From Peromyscus leucopus (lineage: Eukaryota > Chordata > Mammalia > Rodentia > Cricetidae): a DNA stretch of 64,000 bases. The notes under the pieces are model-generated. The model searched no databases, had not been told where the DNA came from, and worked only from the letters and a program-made list of their open reading frames with translations. This document shows, piece by piece, positions 1 through 11,619 of this stretch; within the stretch, counting starts at the first letter, position 1, and each line of letters begins with the position of its first letter. The stretch lies in assembly GCF_004664715.2 (NCBI RefSeq), contig NC_051068.1, positions 50,070,953-50,134,952 on the forward strand, read 5' to 3'. Position numbers and translations under genes: made by a program.

Positions 1-231
1 CTTTGAGAACATAAAATGCATTTAATCTTACAAAATATGTATATTTTGAAATGTCCCTAAATGACTGAAAGTACACTGAGGCCTCATGTCTATCAAAGGA
101 AATATTGGCACAGAGAGATGATGAGCGAATGAGAGTCTCTTCTTGGAAGAAGTGACTGGTATGCTGCTTATATCTCAGCTGATGCCCACACCCATACACA
201 TATAGGTAACACTGGAAAAATTCGGGGGCTG

Positions 232-540
232 TGTAGTGGGTAGCCATTCCAGCTTGGATCTGGAAGTTTCAACCCCCATTGAGACTCTGGCAACTGTCAC
301 GCCTATGAGGCGGGGCCAAGGGAGGTGTCTGGAGACCTGAGACCTGGATGGGGGCGTGCTCTCTCGGTTCCTGGACCCTAGATGGTGGAGGTTGACTGAG
401 CAGAGCTCCAGAGAACACCGCTGGACTGCGATACACTTTCCCTAGACCCCTGCAATCTACCATTTCCTTCATTTGTAAGTCACCCACTAAATAAATCTTC
501 CTTTTAATTACGTGGAGTGGCCTTAATAATTTCACCAATA
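232..540 (+). mobile_element. Solo LTR-like element with 6-bp target duplication
   Basis: A roughly 309-bp element opens with tgtagtgggtagccattcc and closes in ttaataatttcaccaata. The hexamer gggctg lies immediately outside both ends (226-231 and 541-546), which is what retroviral-type integration leaves behind. An AATAAA polyadenylation signal sits near 489 and fixes the sense strand as plus. A second copy lies at 27817-28122 on the minus strand, with the same order of conserved blocks and the same ends. No internal region accompanies it, so it is most simply a solo LTR. The repeat family could not be named from sequence alone. Confidence 0.7.
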
Positions 541-546
541 GGGCTG

Positions 547-1054
547 ATTAATAAAACTGAAACAGAAGAGGACAAAATATTTGGAGGGAGACAGACTTAA
601 ATGCACTGGGGTGAGTTGTGGGGAGGTCATGGCTCATGGATATGCTCAATATATATGGAATAATTGTATGAAAAATAGATGGCATTACCTTTTGCTGACA
701 AGCATTTAATACCAAAACCATAGAAAGCAAAGAGAAACTTTACATAAAAACGCCAATAGTTAAATAAAGCAACTTCTAACAACATGGTCCCACATGTCCC
801 TGAGGGGGGGGAAAACATTTTTTTTTTAATTTAATTAAGATTTCATTCAAAAGATGAGCTTCTGAAAGTCCAATACAAAGCTGCAAAAATGAAATGCAAA
901 ATTAATTTACTGAGAATATCAAGTGACTAACTTACATTTTAAAAAATAAACATTATTTTTACTTTAAGTAGATGTGTGTGTGTGTGTCACCTGAATACAT
1001 ATTCATATACCCTATGTGTACTAGGTGAAAACAGTGACCAGACAAGACTATTAG
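547..1054. other. No gene seen; AT-rich unique DNA
   Basis: The stretch is AT-rich, with a T run near 820 and a very short (GT)n near 974-987. The open frames overlapping it have no recognisable domain. Nothing else is supported. Confidence 0.5.
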
Positions 1055-1171
1055 CCCCTCTGGAGCTAGTGTTACAGAAGGTTGGCACCCCATGGAGTTC
1101 CTAGAAATTGGTTGTGGGTCCTCTGGAAGAGCATCTAGTGCCCTTTACCACTGAACTCTATCTCCAGCCAT
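1055..1171 (-). mobile_element. B3/B2-group tRNA-derived SINE, old
   Basis: Read on the minus strand, the block begins with a ggctggagat-like head. It continues through a control region matching the complement of tcctctggaagagcatctagtgccctttaccactg. This is the diagnostic head and body of the rodent B2/B3 group. It is diverged and has no clear A-tail or target duplication, so it is an old, inactive copy. Confidence 0.6.
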
Positions 1172-4100
1172 GGGAATGGTTTCTTTAAAGGGGTAGACTG
1201 GCAGCATAGTTAGAGCTTTCAATTAAGGTAGCAAGGAAAGCAATTTTATCCTTAGATTCTGGCTGAATATCTGTTTTAGCTTCATTACAATTGCTTTCAG
1301 TTGAGCAAGCTAGAGCCATCCATTCTTTTCAGATCTGTCTTCATGTATACCCAATAGGAACTGAGAGGGTCTATGCAATTAAGTACAATGTAAAACAATA
1401 AAATAAATTTTAAACATATACATGAATCTCTGTTAAGTTTCTTTCTTGTATTCACATTTTCAGGTTTCTTTCAGACTCAGTATCAATCAGTATCTCCCTA
1501 GAGAAAAATAGGAGAGCCTGCAATTTTTAAAGCTGTGGTACTCAATCTTCTTACTCATTTTAGAAAGTCATGAGGAACCTGAGAAGGGCTTCTTGGCATG
1601 ACTCTGAAGAGTCAGCTTTTCTGTGACCAAGCTTGAATTCCAGTATGGATTCATCCCTCTGAGTCACCTGTTGGTCTTGCCTTTATTTAACAATACTGAC
1701 ATCATTTTGTTCCATTCAGGTCTTGCTTAGGTTAATACCCAGCCATCATACAGAAAATTTAGTTTAGCAAATTAACAAATAAGATAATTGACTTAAATTT
1801 AAATCATGGAAAAGCAGCAAGAATTTTATTTCAATGTTGTGTATAAAATAATACACAGGAAATACCTGTGAATCTTAATTTCCTCTAATTTAAAATAGTT
1901 TGCATTTGCACATGTAGGGGGAAATTGTGATAAGAATTAAGACAAAGAATTTGTTCTAGAGGAACTACATATACTTAAATAATTACCATTTAAAATGAAA
2001 ACAATATGGTTTCTTATATTTTAGAGAAAAATAGGACAGTTTCTAAACTATTTACCTGAATTTGTCAGTATTAACCCATACAGCATGAGGGCAATTATTA
2101 GGGTTCATATTATCCAAGTCTGTTGTTACTTATCTGCTAACTGTTCTTCACTGTTTTATGCAAGCTGACATCTTCCCATTTTCTATGTTATTTATCTGTA
2201 TTAAATTCCTGCACATATTGTTTTTTAAGTTGTGGCTGTGTTTCTCCAGAATGCCTGTTCCTATAAACCTCTACTATTTTACAGATATGAAATCCTAATT
2301 TTGCTTGACCTAGTTCTATTAAAATCAAAAAATAATTAAAGTAGTGTCTATTTGATCCTGGGCTTTGTGTGATAGTCTGCAAATACAAAAAACACAGACT
2401 GTTTTCAACCCTCTGGGACATGGACTAAAGCATTGAAATAACTATTAGCTCTAATGATTATATTAATAACTAGTAGTTTTAGATGCTGTATAGAGGACAG
2501 AAACTCTATTTTTCTTAATTCTTTCAGCCGTGCTGCTAAGACTGTGTCAATAGCATACCTTTAAGAAAAAGAAAATAGTCATTATAAAGTTAATCAAATT
2601 TCTTAAATTACCACTTTAACAATACAGCTCTGAGAGAGGAATCTACATCATTGATTAAAGAGTTGTATATTACAGGGACAGTGCCTCAAACAAACTCATC
2701 ACTATAATAATCATACTAAAATAACATATGTTATGTTTTATGTGCAGAACCCCTCTTTTGAGGAGAGGAGATATATCTGGTGACCTGTGATACAGAATTA
2801 TTTCGTTAGCTCTTTCGTGAAACCTTGGGATGTTGTTGACACTGTGTAACATGTCCATGCTTGTTGGGACTTCTAAATTTTTTCTTAATGCCTATGAGGC
2901 TAATTTGAATATAACTGGTATTCATGTGCTTTAAAACACCTATTATATAGATAAAATATTAGTGCAGAGTCATATAGGGGTTTTTCATTTGCATCTATTT
3001 TTGCTCAGTTCTATTAATACTCTGCCATTACTGAAACATTGGTTTGGTGTTATCTTATTACAAAAAAAGCTTTAAAAAGATGTGTTATCTTACTATGTCT
3101 TTACATATCTTCTATTTTTCACTTCTTTCTATGAGAGCATGTGTCCTGATGATGACAAGATCCAAAGGAATAAAAAAAAGGCTTATTTCTCTTGAAATTT
3201 CTGGGTTATTCAGAGGATTTATTTCTCAATGTCAATAGTTTCTGTATTATGAGGTGGGGAGGAAATTCAGAGTTTTGCTTATTACTTGCCATTAATTAAC
3301 ATGAGTCTACACACTGATAGTAAATGCCAGACATGATTAAGTTCTACTTCGTTGTTATTAATAGAGAAGATTGCTCTAAATTAGTTCAGAGGAATTTCTT
3401 CCATTGTGAATACTACATGACGTTTCAGCTCAGACAAATATATCTGTCCTATTAATGGCTCATTGAATTCTCAGTCTTCCTTTGCCCAAGAGGTTGCTGA
3501 TAAACCAAAAGAGCTTGTGGCCTCCTGTTGAAAGATTGTCCTGAAATGAGTTCCAAAACTTTGGTTTTGTGAATTTTTATGAAAACCATATGATTTTATT
3601 AGATGTGATCAACAAGTAGGCATCATCAGTGGAAAGAGGGTTAGATTCCTCATAGTATGGAGTAGAGACATTCCATCAACATCTTCAAAAAAACGTGCTT
3701 CAGTTTTTGTAAACATCAGATTGCATCATGAATTTTCAACAGCTTTACTGGCTTATTAAGAGCAACATTGTCCCAGTTCCAGGCTGGAGCAATGGCCACA
3801 AAAATGCTGTAGACTCCATTTTCAGAATGTTTTTAATCATATCTCTGATAATCAGGTCTAGGGAACTTGCATATAGCTCAATATTAGAAAATAGAGAAAG
3901 GAACTCATTGACTTCTTTTTATTAATGATTAATTAACCTAATAGTCTTAGACACTTGAAATTTCTGATATTTCACCAGTACCATGCTGCCAACTTATGAT
4001 TTTATTTAAAATGATCTACATGTTCAACTTGTAAAGTCAAGTAAGTACACCAAGTAGTAAGGTATCCTGAAACATGAACACTGGCTATACATACAGGTTG

Positions 4101-6080
4101 CTCTTGCTAAAAGGACAGACCTCTGTCTGTATCTGGCTCTTGTGCCGTGTTGATCACACGGTAAATTTCCTGCTTAACCCTGTCTTAACCCTGTGTGTAA
4201 ACATGGCAATTACTTTTGAAGTCTCTTTCTTGAAGCGGAAAATTCAATATTTATCTAAGATATCTTGTTCTACATGAAGTCAGAGTACATAAAAATAAAA
4301 GCAAATTATTTTCAAGCATTGAAAATCTTAGGATCAGGTCACTTGTGATTTGAACCAAGGTTTACATCTGACCTGGAGCAATAACCTCAATCCATGAACT
4401 AAATTGCCCTTTTTCACACTGATAATATCCTTGGAGCTGACAGGATCTCATAGAAACAGATATGAGATAATGATCGCAGTTTACAATTTAATCTGCACTG
4501 ATTGACTGTAGAGATTCTCCTACCTCCTTGGTCCCTTCCTTATGTGACCCTGAAGCTCTTGTTAGCATCAACAGAAAACTGACTTAGGAAGAAGTCCATG
4601 TCTTTTACCTTGTGTAGTCATACTGAACAGATACCTTTCTTATTCCTTATGTATAAATAAGCTCAGTCTGTAGGACTCCCCAGAATCAAGATAAGGCTAT
4701 CCAGTAACAGATATCTTAGAATTCTATTCAATATTGAGGTATTCAGTACTAAAATATAGAAATGATAGAACTTGTTTTCACTGAGCAAATATTGCTTTTT
4801 AAAACACTTTTCAGGTAATGTTTCTTTTCCTTCCTTTCATCCTGTTATGTAAAGAGCATCTTAATACAATGTCCCTGTCAGAAATTTTTCTTGACATTTA
4901 AGCATTGTGAAAAAAATTTCTTTTTTTTTAAGTAGGAAGTAAATTTCATGACTATTATCTGCTATTGCTTATTGTGAAAATGTAATTCACTCTATTTGAA
5001 AATGAGTCAAAGTTAATTGTCTGTAGGAGCATGGATCACCTTTCTAGTCTCTGTTAATTTAATGAAAATGAAAATATTAAGCAAATGGAAAGACAGAAAA
5101 TCATCTGAGCTCAAATTATACATATATTCACGTTATGTACACATTCATTAGAAGCAAAGTAATTGTTTTTGCTATAAACATAAAACCACTTTTGTTCAAT
5201 GAGGTAGTCATAGCAATGAACTCAAGTCTATATGCTTAAGCTTTGAGTCCAAGGAAAAGAAATCACATTTGGATAATTTTAATGAAAGTAGAAAATACAC
5301 TCTTTGGATATTGAAGTTCTTTTTCTCTGATATACTGCTATGAAACACACCCCTTTGAAACCCTATGAACCGTCCATAAAATTCTATTTCACATGATGAT
5401 TAGAAAACCTAAATCTATCAGGATTATCTTTGCATTAATCCAGATACTACATCCATAACTCACAGTAACTTGCTTACCTAAGAGTTTCTGAGAACAACTT
5501 TGCTGAATGAACAAATTAAAAAAAAAAAAAAAAGAATCTATCATACATTAAGGAAGGATATCAAATAACTACTAAGTCTAAGATTCAGACAGATACATCT
5601 AAAATAGTTTTAAAGGGTTTGAATTTCAGCACTGTAAAAGCTATCACATTGCAAAAAAAATATAAAAAGTCAAAGCTGGCCAGCTGGGCACTTAGAAGTT
5701 AATCCCCATCTGATTCCCTATCATCTGCATTTAACATTGTTGTTTGTAGGTATCAGTGTAAGAAGCTGCATCTCCATATGTCGATACTTCTCTAACTGAT
5801 TCCATGCTCTTCTTTCTTGCCAAGCTTTGTCTTGCATAATGTCTGATAATTTAATGATAAAATCTGCCAGCTTTTCATCGATCAGTGTTTATTTTATTTT
5901 ATTTTATTTTTTTATCAATTCAACTGTCTAGTTGATGTACATTAGACTTTAAAATCTTTTGTGAAACTGAATCTGTGTATTAATGGAGAGGTTAGAACTG
6001 AGAATTAAGCTAAAGGCTTGAGGGTCTCATCACAAGGAATCTGTTGACAGTGCATGCTCCTTTAAAGATAGGACTTAAGA
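1172..6080. other. No gene seen; long AT-rich stretch
   Basis: About 4.9 kb of AT-rich DNA holds only short open frames (60-77 residues) without recognisable domains, signal sequences or splice context. Simple sequence includes an A run near 5518-5533 and a (TTTTA)n-like run at 5887-5912. No SINE or LINE could be recognised with confidence. Anciently decayed repeats cannot be excluded. Confidence 0.5.
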
Positions 6081-6226
6081 GGTAGGCAGTGGTGCCATGT
6101 GTTGTTTATCCAAGCACTTGGGAGGCAAAGGCAGGTGGATCTCTGAGTTTGAAACAAACCTGGTCTACAGAGTGAATTCCAGGACAGCCAGGGCTACACA
6201 GAGAAACTCCTTTTCTAAACAAACCT
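6081..6226 (+). mobile_element. B1 SINE, old and diverged
   Basis: A 7SL-derived B1 monomer in sense orientation is visible through blocks such as ccaagcacttgggaggcaaaggcaggtggatctctgag, ctacagagtgaattccaggacagcc and ctacacagagaaactcc. The 5' end and the A-tail are degraded. It lacks the cricetid-specific 3' variant seen in the younger B1s of this window, so it belongs to an older layer. Confidence 0.8.
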
Positions 6227-6429
6227 AGGGCATATTATTAGAGATCATCGTTTAAGCAACATTGAATCGTGTCAGAAACTCAATGTACTGTGTTCGTATT
6301 AGAAAGTAAAAATAACACTCAACAACCACACTCATGGCAATGAATCATTCTAGATAATAATATTTATATATGTCCATTTTCAATTATTTCTTATAAATTA
6401 CCCACATTATATTTTAAAGGACTTTTAAA

Positions 6430-6575
6430 TTTTATTTTTGAGGTCATGATTAGTTATATCATTTCCCCCTTCTTTTTTCTCCCTATTATAATAAATACTC
6501 TATTATAACCCTAATTCTCTTTCAAATCTATGGACTATTTTTTTTTATTTATTGTTGCTACAGGAGTTGAACAAG
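6430..6575 (-). mobile_element. L1 3'-end fragment, rodent type
   Basis: The plus strand shows a T-rich start followed by gaggtcatgattagttatatcatttcccccttc and a ctctttcaaatctatgga block. This matches the antisense of a rodent L1 3' UTR. Two better copies of the same tail lie at 8130-8420 and 21418-21800, all on the minus strand. Only the tail survives here. Confidence 0.5.
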
Positions 6576-6751
6576 GACAGCTACATTATATTTTGATAGA
6601 ATTTATGAAAATAATTTCTGCATCTAAATTGCAGTGTGTGATTAGTTGGCTGTTTCCAAATATTGTAGGCATAAAGACTTAGCAAGTGCCTTATATACTT
6701 ATTCTGATGACTATAAAGATCACTCTAGAAAACACATGGGGTTGAGATTTA

Positions 6752-6946
6752 AAAAAAATTATTTATGTTTATTTGTATGGACTTATTGCCTGCATGTATT
6801 GCCTTTAGGGGCCAGAAGAAGATCTCAGATCCTCTAGGACTCCGGTTCAAAGAATTATGAACTCTCTCTTGGATGCTGAGAATTGAACCTGGGTCATATG
6901 AAAGAACACCCAGTTTTCAGAAATCCTGAGCCATCTCTCCAGGGGC
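6752..6946 (-). mobile_element. B3-type SINE
   Basis: Read on the minus strand it starts with tggagagatggctcag, the tRNA-derived head. It runs through gacccaggttcaattctcagcatcc (B box) into a tail containing gatctgagatcttcttctggcccc. This order is typical of the rodent B2/B3 group. The copy is diverged and no target duplication was recognised. Confidence 0.65.
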
Positions 6947-6949
6947 CAG

Positions 6950-8125
6950 TTAAAGAGATTTTTAAAAATATTTTTAAATATTATTTTAATGTGTGTTTTT
7001 GAATTTTATGAAATATTCTCAATATATCCACCCTAGTGAAATAAACATTTTTAAAATTCAGGATGATACAGTGTTAAAGAGACTTTTTGTGTCTCTATCT
7101 TGAATTTACATTTAGTCATTCTGGCATATTTTTGAAGAAGTTACTTAATCTCTGCATACCTTATAAAGTAGAGCAAACATTAAATTTCTGAAATAATTAC
7201 TGTGAGTGCTAATTCTTGAGGGCACATTAAATGAATTTTAACCTAGACAGTACATTCTCTAAATAAAATCATTTAATTATAAATGGGCAATCAGGGACCC
7301 ACTTGGTAACTTATGACTATTTGATGATGATGATGTTGCTGTTGATAAATTTGACTTCATTTTGGGTCAAATTAGTATCATCAAAGTATTTGTATAATGG
7401 ATATACAGAACAATATTTAAAGAGGGAACAAAATTAAAATGTTCTCTGCACAATTTCAATGGATTTAAAGGAAGGAAAATAATGAAGTAGACAGAAATAA
7501 TTAAAAGCACTTAAAGCTGACTTAAGAAGTGATATCATGACTTAATCATTTTTTAATAACAATGGTACATAGTGAATGCCAGGGAATGTCAGGGACTACT
7601 TCTAAAAGCTGACAAATGAGGGTACCCAAGAAACAAAAGAGTAGGTACATGGTGTTAGAATGGTTGAGAGTTACACGAATTAAGATTCTAAAAGAGGATA
7701 GAACAATCCAGAAGCCAAGAAGACCCCCTCTGCTAAAGCATGCCTTTACCACCTGGAAATCAAAGTAGAAAATGAATGACAAGGGAATAGGAATTACCTA
7801 AAACAGCCTGGTAGAATTGTAGACATTTTATAATTGTTCTTAGGAGAGCAAGATAACATTGTATGATTTAAGTAAGGACATACTGGTGACTCTTGCCATT
7901 TAGGAACATCTATGTAAAGGAAGTTTAGTGTACCTAACAACTACAGTTAATGGTAGTAATTATCAGTAGGTGGAGTTGTCAAGGTAATAAAAAAGTCTTA
8001 TTCAGACAAATTGATTCAAAGACAAATTTAAATTAATCTTATAAACTTTAATTTTGCTAACACTAGTATTGACAATTCTTATGAATTTGTTTAAATAACT
8101 GTATTTAAATGTATATTGTGAGGTT
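6950..8125. other. No gene seen; AT-rich DNA
   Basis: There is no recognisable gene, SINE or LTR. A short GATGAT run lies near 7323. The 78-residue minus-strand frame at 7546-7782 is hydrophobic but matches no family that I recognise. Confidence 0.45.
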
Positions 8126-8129
8126 TGGG

Positions 8130-8420
8130 GTTTAATTTTTTTTTTATGTTCGAGATTTCAATTTTATTATAAAGTTTTATCCTTCCCTTTCTTCGCTACA
8201 AACCCTCCATGTAACTAACTATCCACCCTCAAACTCACTCCCCTTCAATTCATGGCAGACTTTTATTTTTCATATTATTGCATGCCTATACATATTTGTA
8301 CATATATGTATATTCCTAATTGAAAACTTTTAAGTTCATATAATGTTATTTGTAGGTATTTTTTTCTGTTTTCAAGGCTGACCATTTGGCACTGAAATTA
8401 AGATTCACTCAACAACAGAG
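8130..8420 (-). mobile_element. Rodent L1 3' UTR fragment
   Basis: It begins on the plus strand with a T run (the complement of an A-tail). It then shows cttccctttc, accctccatgtaactaact, a cttttatttttcatattattgcatgcctatacatatttgt block and gctgaccatttggcactg. The same block order recurs at 21418-21800. It is a 5'-truncated, degraded rodent L1 tail with no coding region. Confidence 0.6.
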
Positions 8421-8707
8421 AGAGACCTCTCTGGTATTGGATTAATTAATTTCACTAGATATTCAGTAAAATCATGGTTATTGGGGGAGAATCCATAACT
8501 ATTAATTTATTTAAACCAGAAAAATACCAAATAATCAATAAACATTTGTCATGATATCCATGGGCATACGTCATTCTCACCCCTATTAAGAAATCTTCTT
8601 TTTGCAGCAGACAAAGGCCAATATAGAATGCCACAATCAGCCAAAACACAATATTGCAAGTCTTTTCTTTTTGGTTGTTGTTCTATTTTTTATTTGTTTA
8701 TTTGCTT

Positions 8708-8708
<1 letters not shown>

Positions 8709-8754
<46 letters not shown>
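8709..8754 (+). repeat. (GT)n microsatellite, about 23 units
   Basis: An uninterrupted GT run. It creates the spurious Cys-Val frame on the plus strand and the His-Thr frame on the minus strand. Confidence 0.98.
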
Positions 8755-8756
<2 letters not shown>

Positions 8757-8759
8757 GGA

Positions 8760-9529
8760 CACATCATGGGAGAAGTGAAGGCAAATCTGTTTGTGAGCTT
8801 GAAATATTCTTAGGTTGGAGTTCACCTCATGTTAAACAGTTTTCTGTTGTAATAACATTTTCCATTAAGCTTGATATAGCCTTCTCTAACCTTTGTGTTT
8901 ACAGCCATACATATTTCTAGATTTAGGTGACCTTGAACAGTCAAATGGTGCATTTCAAAGTCTTTCAGTGTCCACGAAGATATTGTTGACAAAAAGGCTT
9001 AGCTTAGAAATACTCCTGTAGATAATGTTTGCCCACAATGACCACTAAAATGTGAAAAAACAACCAGCTGCCCACATCCCTTAGAGGTTCCAAGATTGTC
9101 TGGCCTGTAAGTGTAGATGAGGCTAAAAGCCAGACAGGTGCCAAACCAAAATTGAGACGGATGCAGCTGTAGTGTTGCCAGGTTCCTTTGTGGCTGGACA
9201 GCTTGTCATAGCCTTCCGTCTGCAGCAGGCAATAACAGGGAAAACAGGAAGACAAGAAAGTACAAGAGTTTTTTGATGTCCAGAGATGAACATATCCGGA
9301 AGATATGCCTATAGTTATTGATTTGTAATCTTGAGCAGGACAACAAAGTCATTGGGTGTTTTGTAATGCTACTCAATGAGAAAGCACATTCAGCTCATGG
9401 ACTTAACTTCCATAAAACTGAATATCAAAGAGAAGCCTTTCTAATACAGTGTTCAGAGGGCTACAGACACTGACTCCTTCTGTAGGTTGCCTTTAAACTT
9501 TATACTGTTATTCCCTTGGAGGATTTAAA
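8760..9529. other. No gene seen; unique DNA
   Basis: No repeat or exon could be supported. The 83-residue minus-strand frame at 9004-9255 has no recognisable motif. Confidence 0.4.
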
Positions 9530-9545
9530 GATTTCCCCTCTTCTT

Positions 9546-9637
9546 CTTTTTTTTTTCATTTTTTTTCCAGAGCTGAGGATTGAACCCAGGGCCTTGCACT
9601 TGCACTCATTTACCACTGAGCTAAATCCCCAACCCCA
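9546..9637 (-). mobile_element. ID SINE
   Basis: The minus strand reads ggggttggggatttagctcagtgg (head and A box), then ccctgggttcaatcctcagc (B box), and ends in an A-rich tail. This is the tRNA-Ala/BC1-type ID family. The pol III boxes are only slightly altered. It forms the 3' half of the composite at 9530-9850. Confidence 0.85.
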
Positions 9638-9666
9638 ATAACCCTGGACTTTTGAATTATAACCTG

Positions 9667-9835
9667 TTTTTGTTGTTGTTGTTGTTGTTGTTTTGGTTTT
9701 TCAAGACAGGGTTTTTCTGTGTAGCTTTGGAGACTGTCCTGGAACTCACTCTCTAGCCCAGTCCTGCCTCAAACTCACAGAGATCTGCCTGCCTCTGCCT
9801 CCCAAGTGCTAGGATTAAAGGCGTGAGCCTCCACT
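9667..9835 (-). mobile_element. B1 SINE with (GTT)n-type tail
   Basis: On the plus strand a (TTG)n run leads into tttttcaagacagggtttttctgtgtagc, cctggaactcactctctagccc and gggcgtgagcc-like blocks, the complement of B1. The microsatellite grew from the A-tail. It is moderately diverged and older than the facing B1 at 9868-10039. Confidence 0.9.
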
Positions 9836-9867
9836 GATTCCCCTCTTCTTAATAAAGAAAAAAAAAA

Positions 9868-10039
9868 GCCGGGCGTTGGTGGCGCACGCCTTTAATCCCA
9901 GCACTCGGGAGGCAGAGACAGGCGGATCTCTGTGAGTTCGAGGCCAGCCTGGGCTACCAAGTGAGCTCCAGGAAAGGCGCAAAGCTGCACAGAGAAACCC
10001 TGTCTCGAAAAACCAAAAAAAAAAAAAAAAAAAAAAAAA
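9868..10039 (+). mobile_element. Young cricetid-type B1 SINE
   Basis: A full-length B1 starts gccgggcgttggtggcgcacgcc. It keeps the CpG-containing ggcgcacgcc, actcggga and tgtctcgaaaa blocks and carries the ggaaaggcgcaaagctgcac variant typical of cricetid B1s. A long A-tail follows. The retained CpGs argue for recent insertion. The flanks are A-rich, so the target duplication (roughly agaaaaaaaa) is not distinctive. Confidence 0.95.
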
Positions 10040-10059
10040 GAAAAAAAAGTCTGTATTTG

Positions 10060-11615
10060 TTATTATAATGAAGAGAAAATTTCAGACCCTTATTTTCTGA
10101 ATTAATTTGAAATGGTTGGACTAGCTACATAAAAACTTTAGAAATGCCTTCCCTTTGGAACTAAAGCAGCAAATAAAGAAAAAAAAGAAGAATGTTTTAG
10201 GAGAATGTGATAAACAAAAGAAGTGTTATTCAGACATAATGTACACATTGGAAGTAAACAATCTGTTCACATTATCACAATATCACACAACTAATAGTTT
10301 TATTTAATCATTTAGAGTTACTAAGTTATTAAATCATTCATGAAAGTCTTTGAAAGAATCATCATAAACAAATCATCACTTTCAAAATTTTCTAAGGAAA
10401 TAGATTCAGAAAGAGAATATAAACCCTGAGTACACAGATTCAGATGTAAAGTCTGGAATTCAACAGGTGGCATTTCTGTGGAAAATGAACCCAACAATGA
10501 CTGAGAATATATTCTTATCAGACACTATGTTATTTGAACAATAGGTAGATGATATATAGCTACTTATATGTTACGCTGATTTTGCTTTTGAAGGAAGACA
10601 TATGTTATTTTTATTCTACATTAAATGTCATTGAAAAATAAATTTAAGAAAATACACCGAAATCAAGAAAGTAGCATTGAAACCAATGTCATGTGAATAT
10701 CCCCTTAAGTACAATGCTTATGTAAAGAAGCAAGGGTTTCTGGAAGAAAGCTTGGTATAGTAGAACATTGAAATATTTTTGTATAAAATCTTACATCTAG
10801 AAAATAATAGAGCTCAGGAAGTCAATGAAAATAGATTATATCAGGAAAGTAAGTACAGGATGAGTAGAAATGAGATAAAAGCTTTTAGGCTAGAGTGTAA
10901 CAATTCTTTATCGTCAAGGAATGGGGTCTGGATTTCCTCTTCTGACCATTACAGCATTGAAGATTTATATAACTTACATACACTTTCCTTTGGTGTAGTT
11001 ACAGAGTGAAAAAAAGCACAGATTTTTTTTTCAGGTAAAAAAGGAAGCAGTAACTGGACACTGTCTGAACAGAGCCTTCGTTAGGATGCCCTTGGCAAGG
11101 AATGACAGGGCAGAGAGTTTACTTTTCACAGATGTAAAGAAGATCCCAAAAGACAAGTAAGCCAGAGATTGAAAACAAGAGTACAGAAAAACAGTAACAA
11201 GAATGCATGCCCACTTATAACCAAAGCAGGGACTTCATGTTGAAATATCCTAAGAGTATTATTTTGCAGAATTAGAAGATGGGTGAAGAAACAAATTTGA
11301 CATGGAGAGGGCAAGTCATGGTACATAACAACAATGTGTTTCTGACCTTAACCAACTTTTTGACTAAGGTTGTCTAGATTGTACAAGAAAATTCAAGAAT
11401 TTATTATACTTAACTTACTGAACATCCTTGGTAGTATTGCTCAATTAGAAGAACAATACATTCAGAGGGGTAAATTTATTGAGAGGAAAATTTCTAGACA
11501 CAGGAAACCACAAGGGGGAGATTGTTACTGAACATGTCTCATGTGCTTCATCTGAATTTGCATGGATTTAATATATCAATCTTCTTTGTAAACTTTGTAA
11601 AAAGTGGTACACTTT
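10060..11615. other. No gene seen; unique AT-rich DNA
   Basis: No mobile element or exon recognised. The open frames at 10779-11009 (plus) and 11126-11326 (minus) show no domain and are treated as chance. Confidence 0.45.
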
Positions 11616-11619
11616 TTCC

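Larger units (their letters stand above)
9530..9850 (-). mobile_element. B1-spacer-ID composite flanked by one target duplication
   Basis: The sequences gatttcccctcttctt (9530-9545) and gattcccctcttctt (9836-9850) flank the block and differ by one base. Between them on the minus strand lie, in 5' to 3' order, a B1 with an (AAC)n-like tail, a spacer of about 28 bp at 9638-9665, and an ID element with an A-rich tail. Neither inner junction shows its own duplication. The simplest reading is one insertion of a joined transcript. Two sequential insertions remain possible. Confidence 0.6.
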
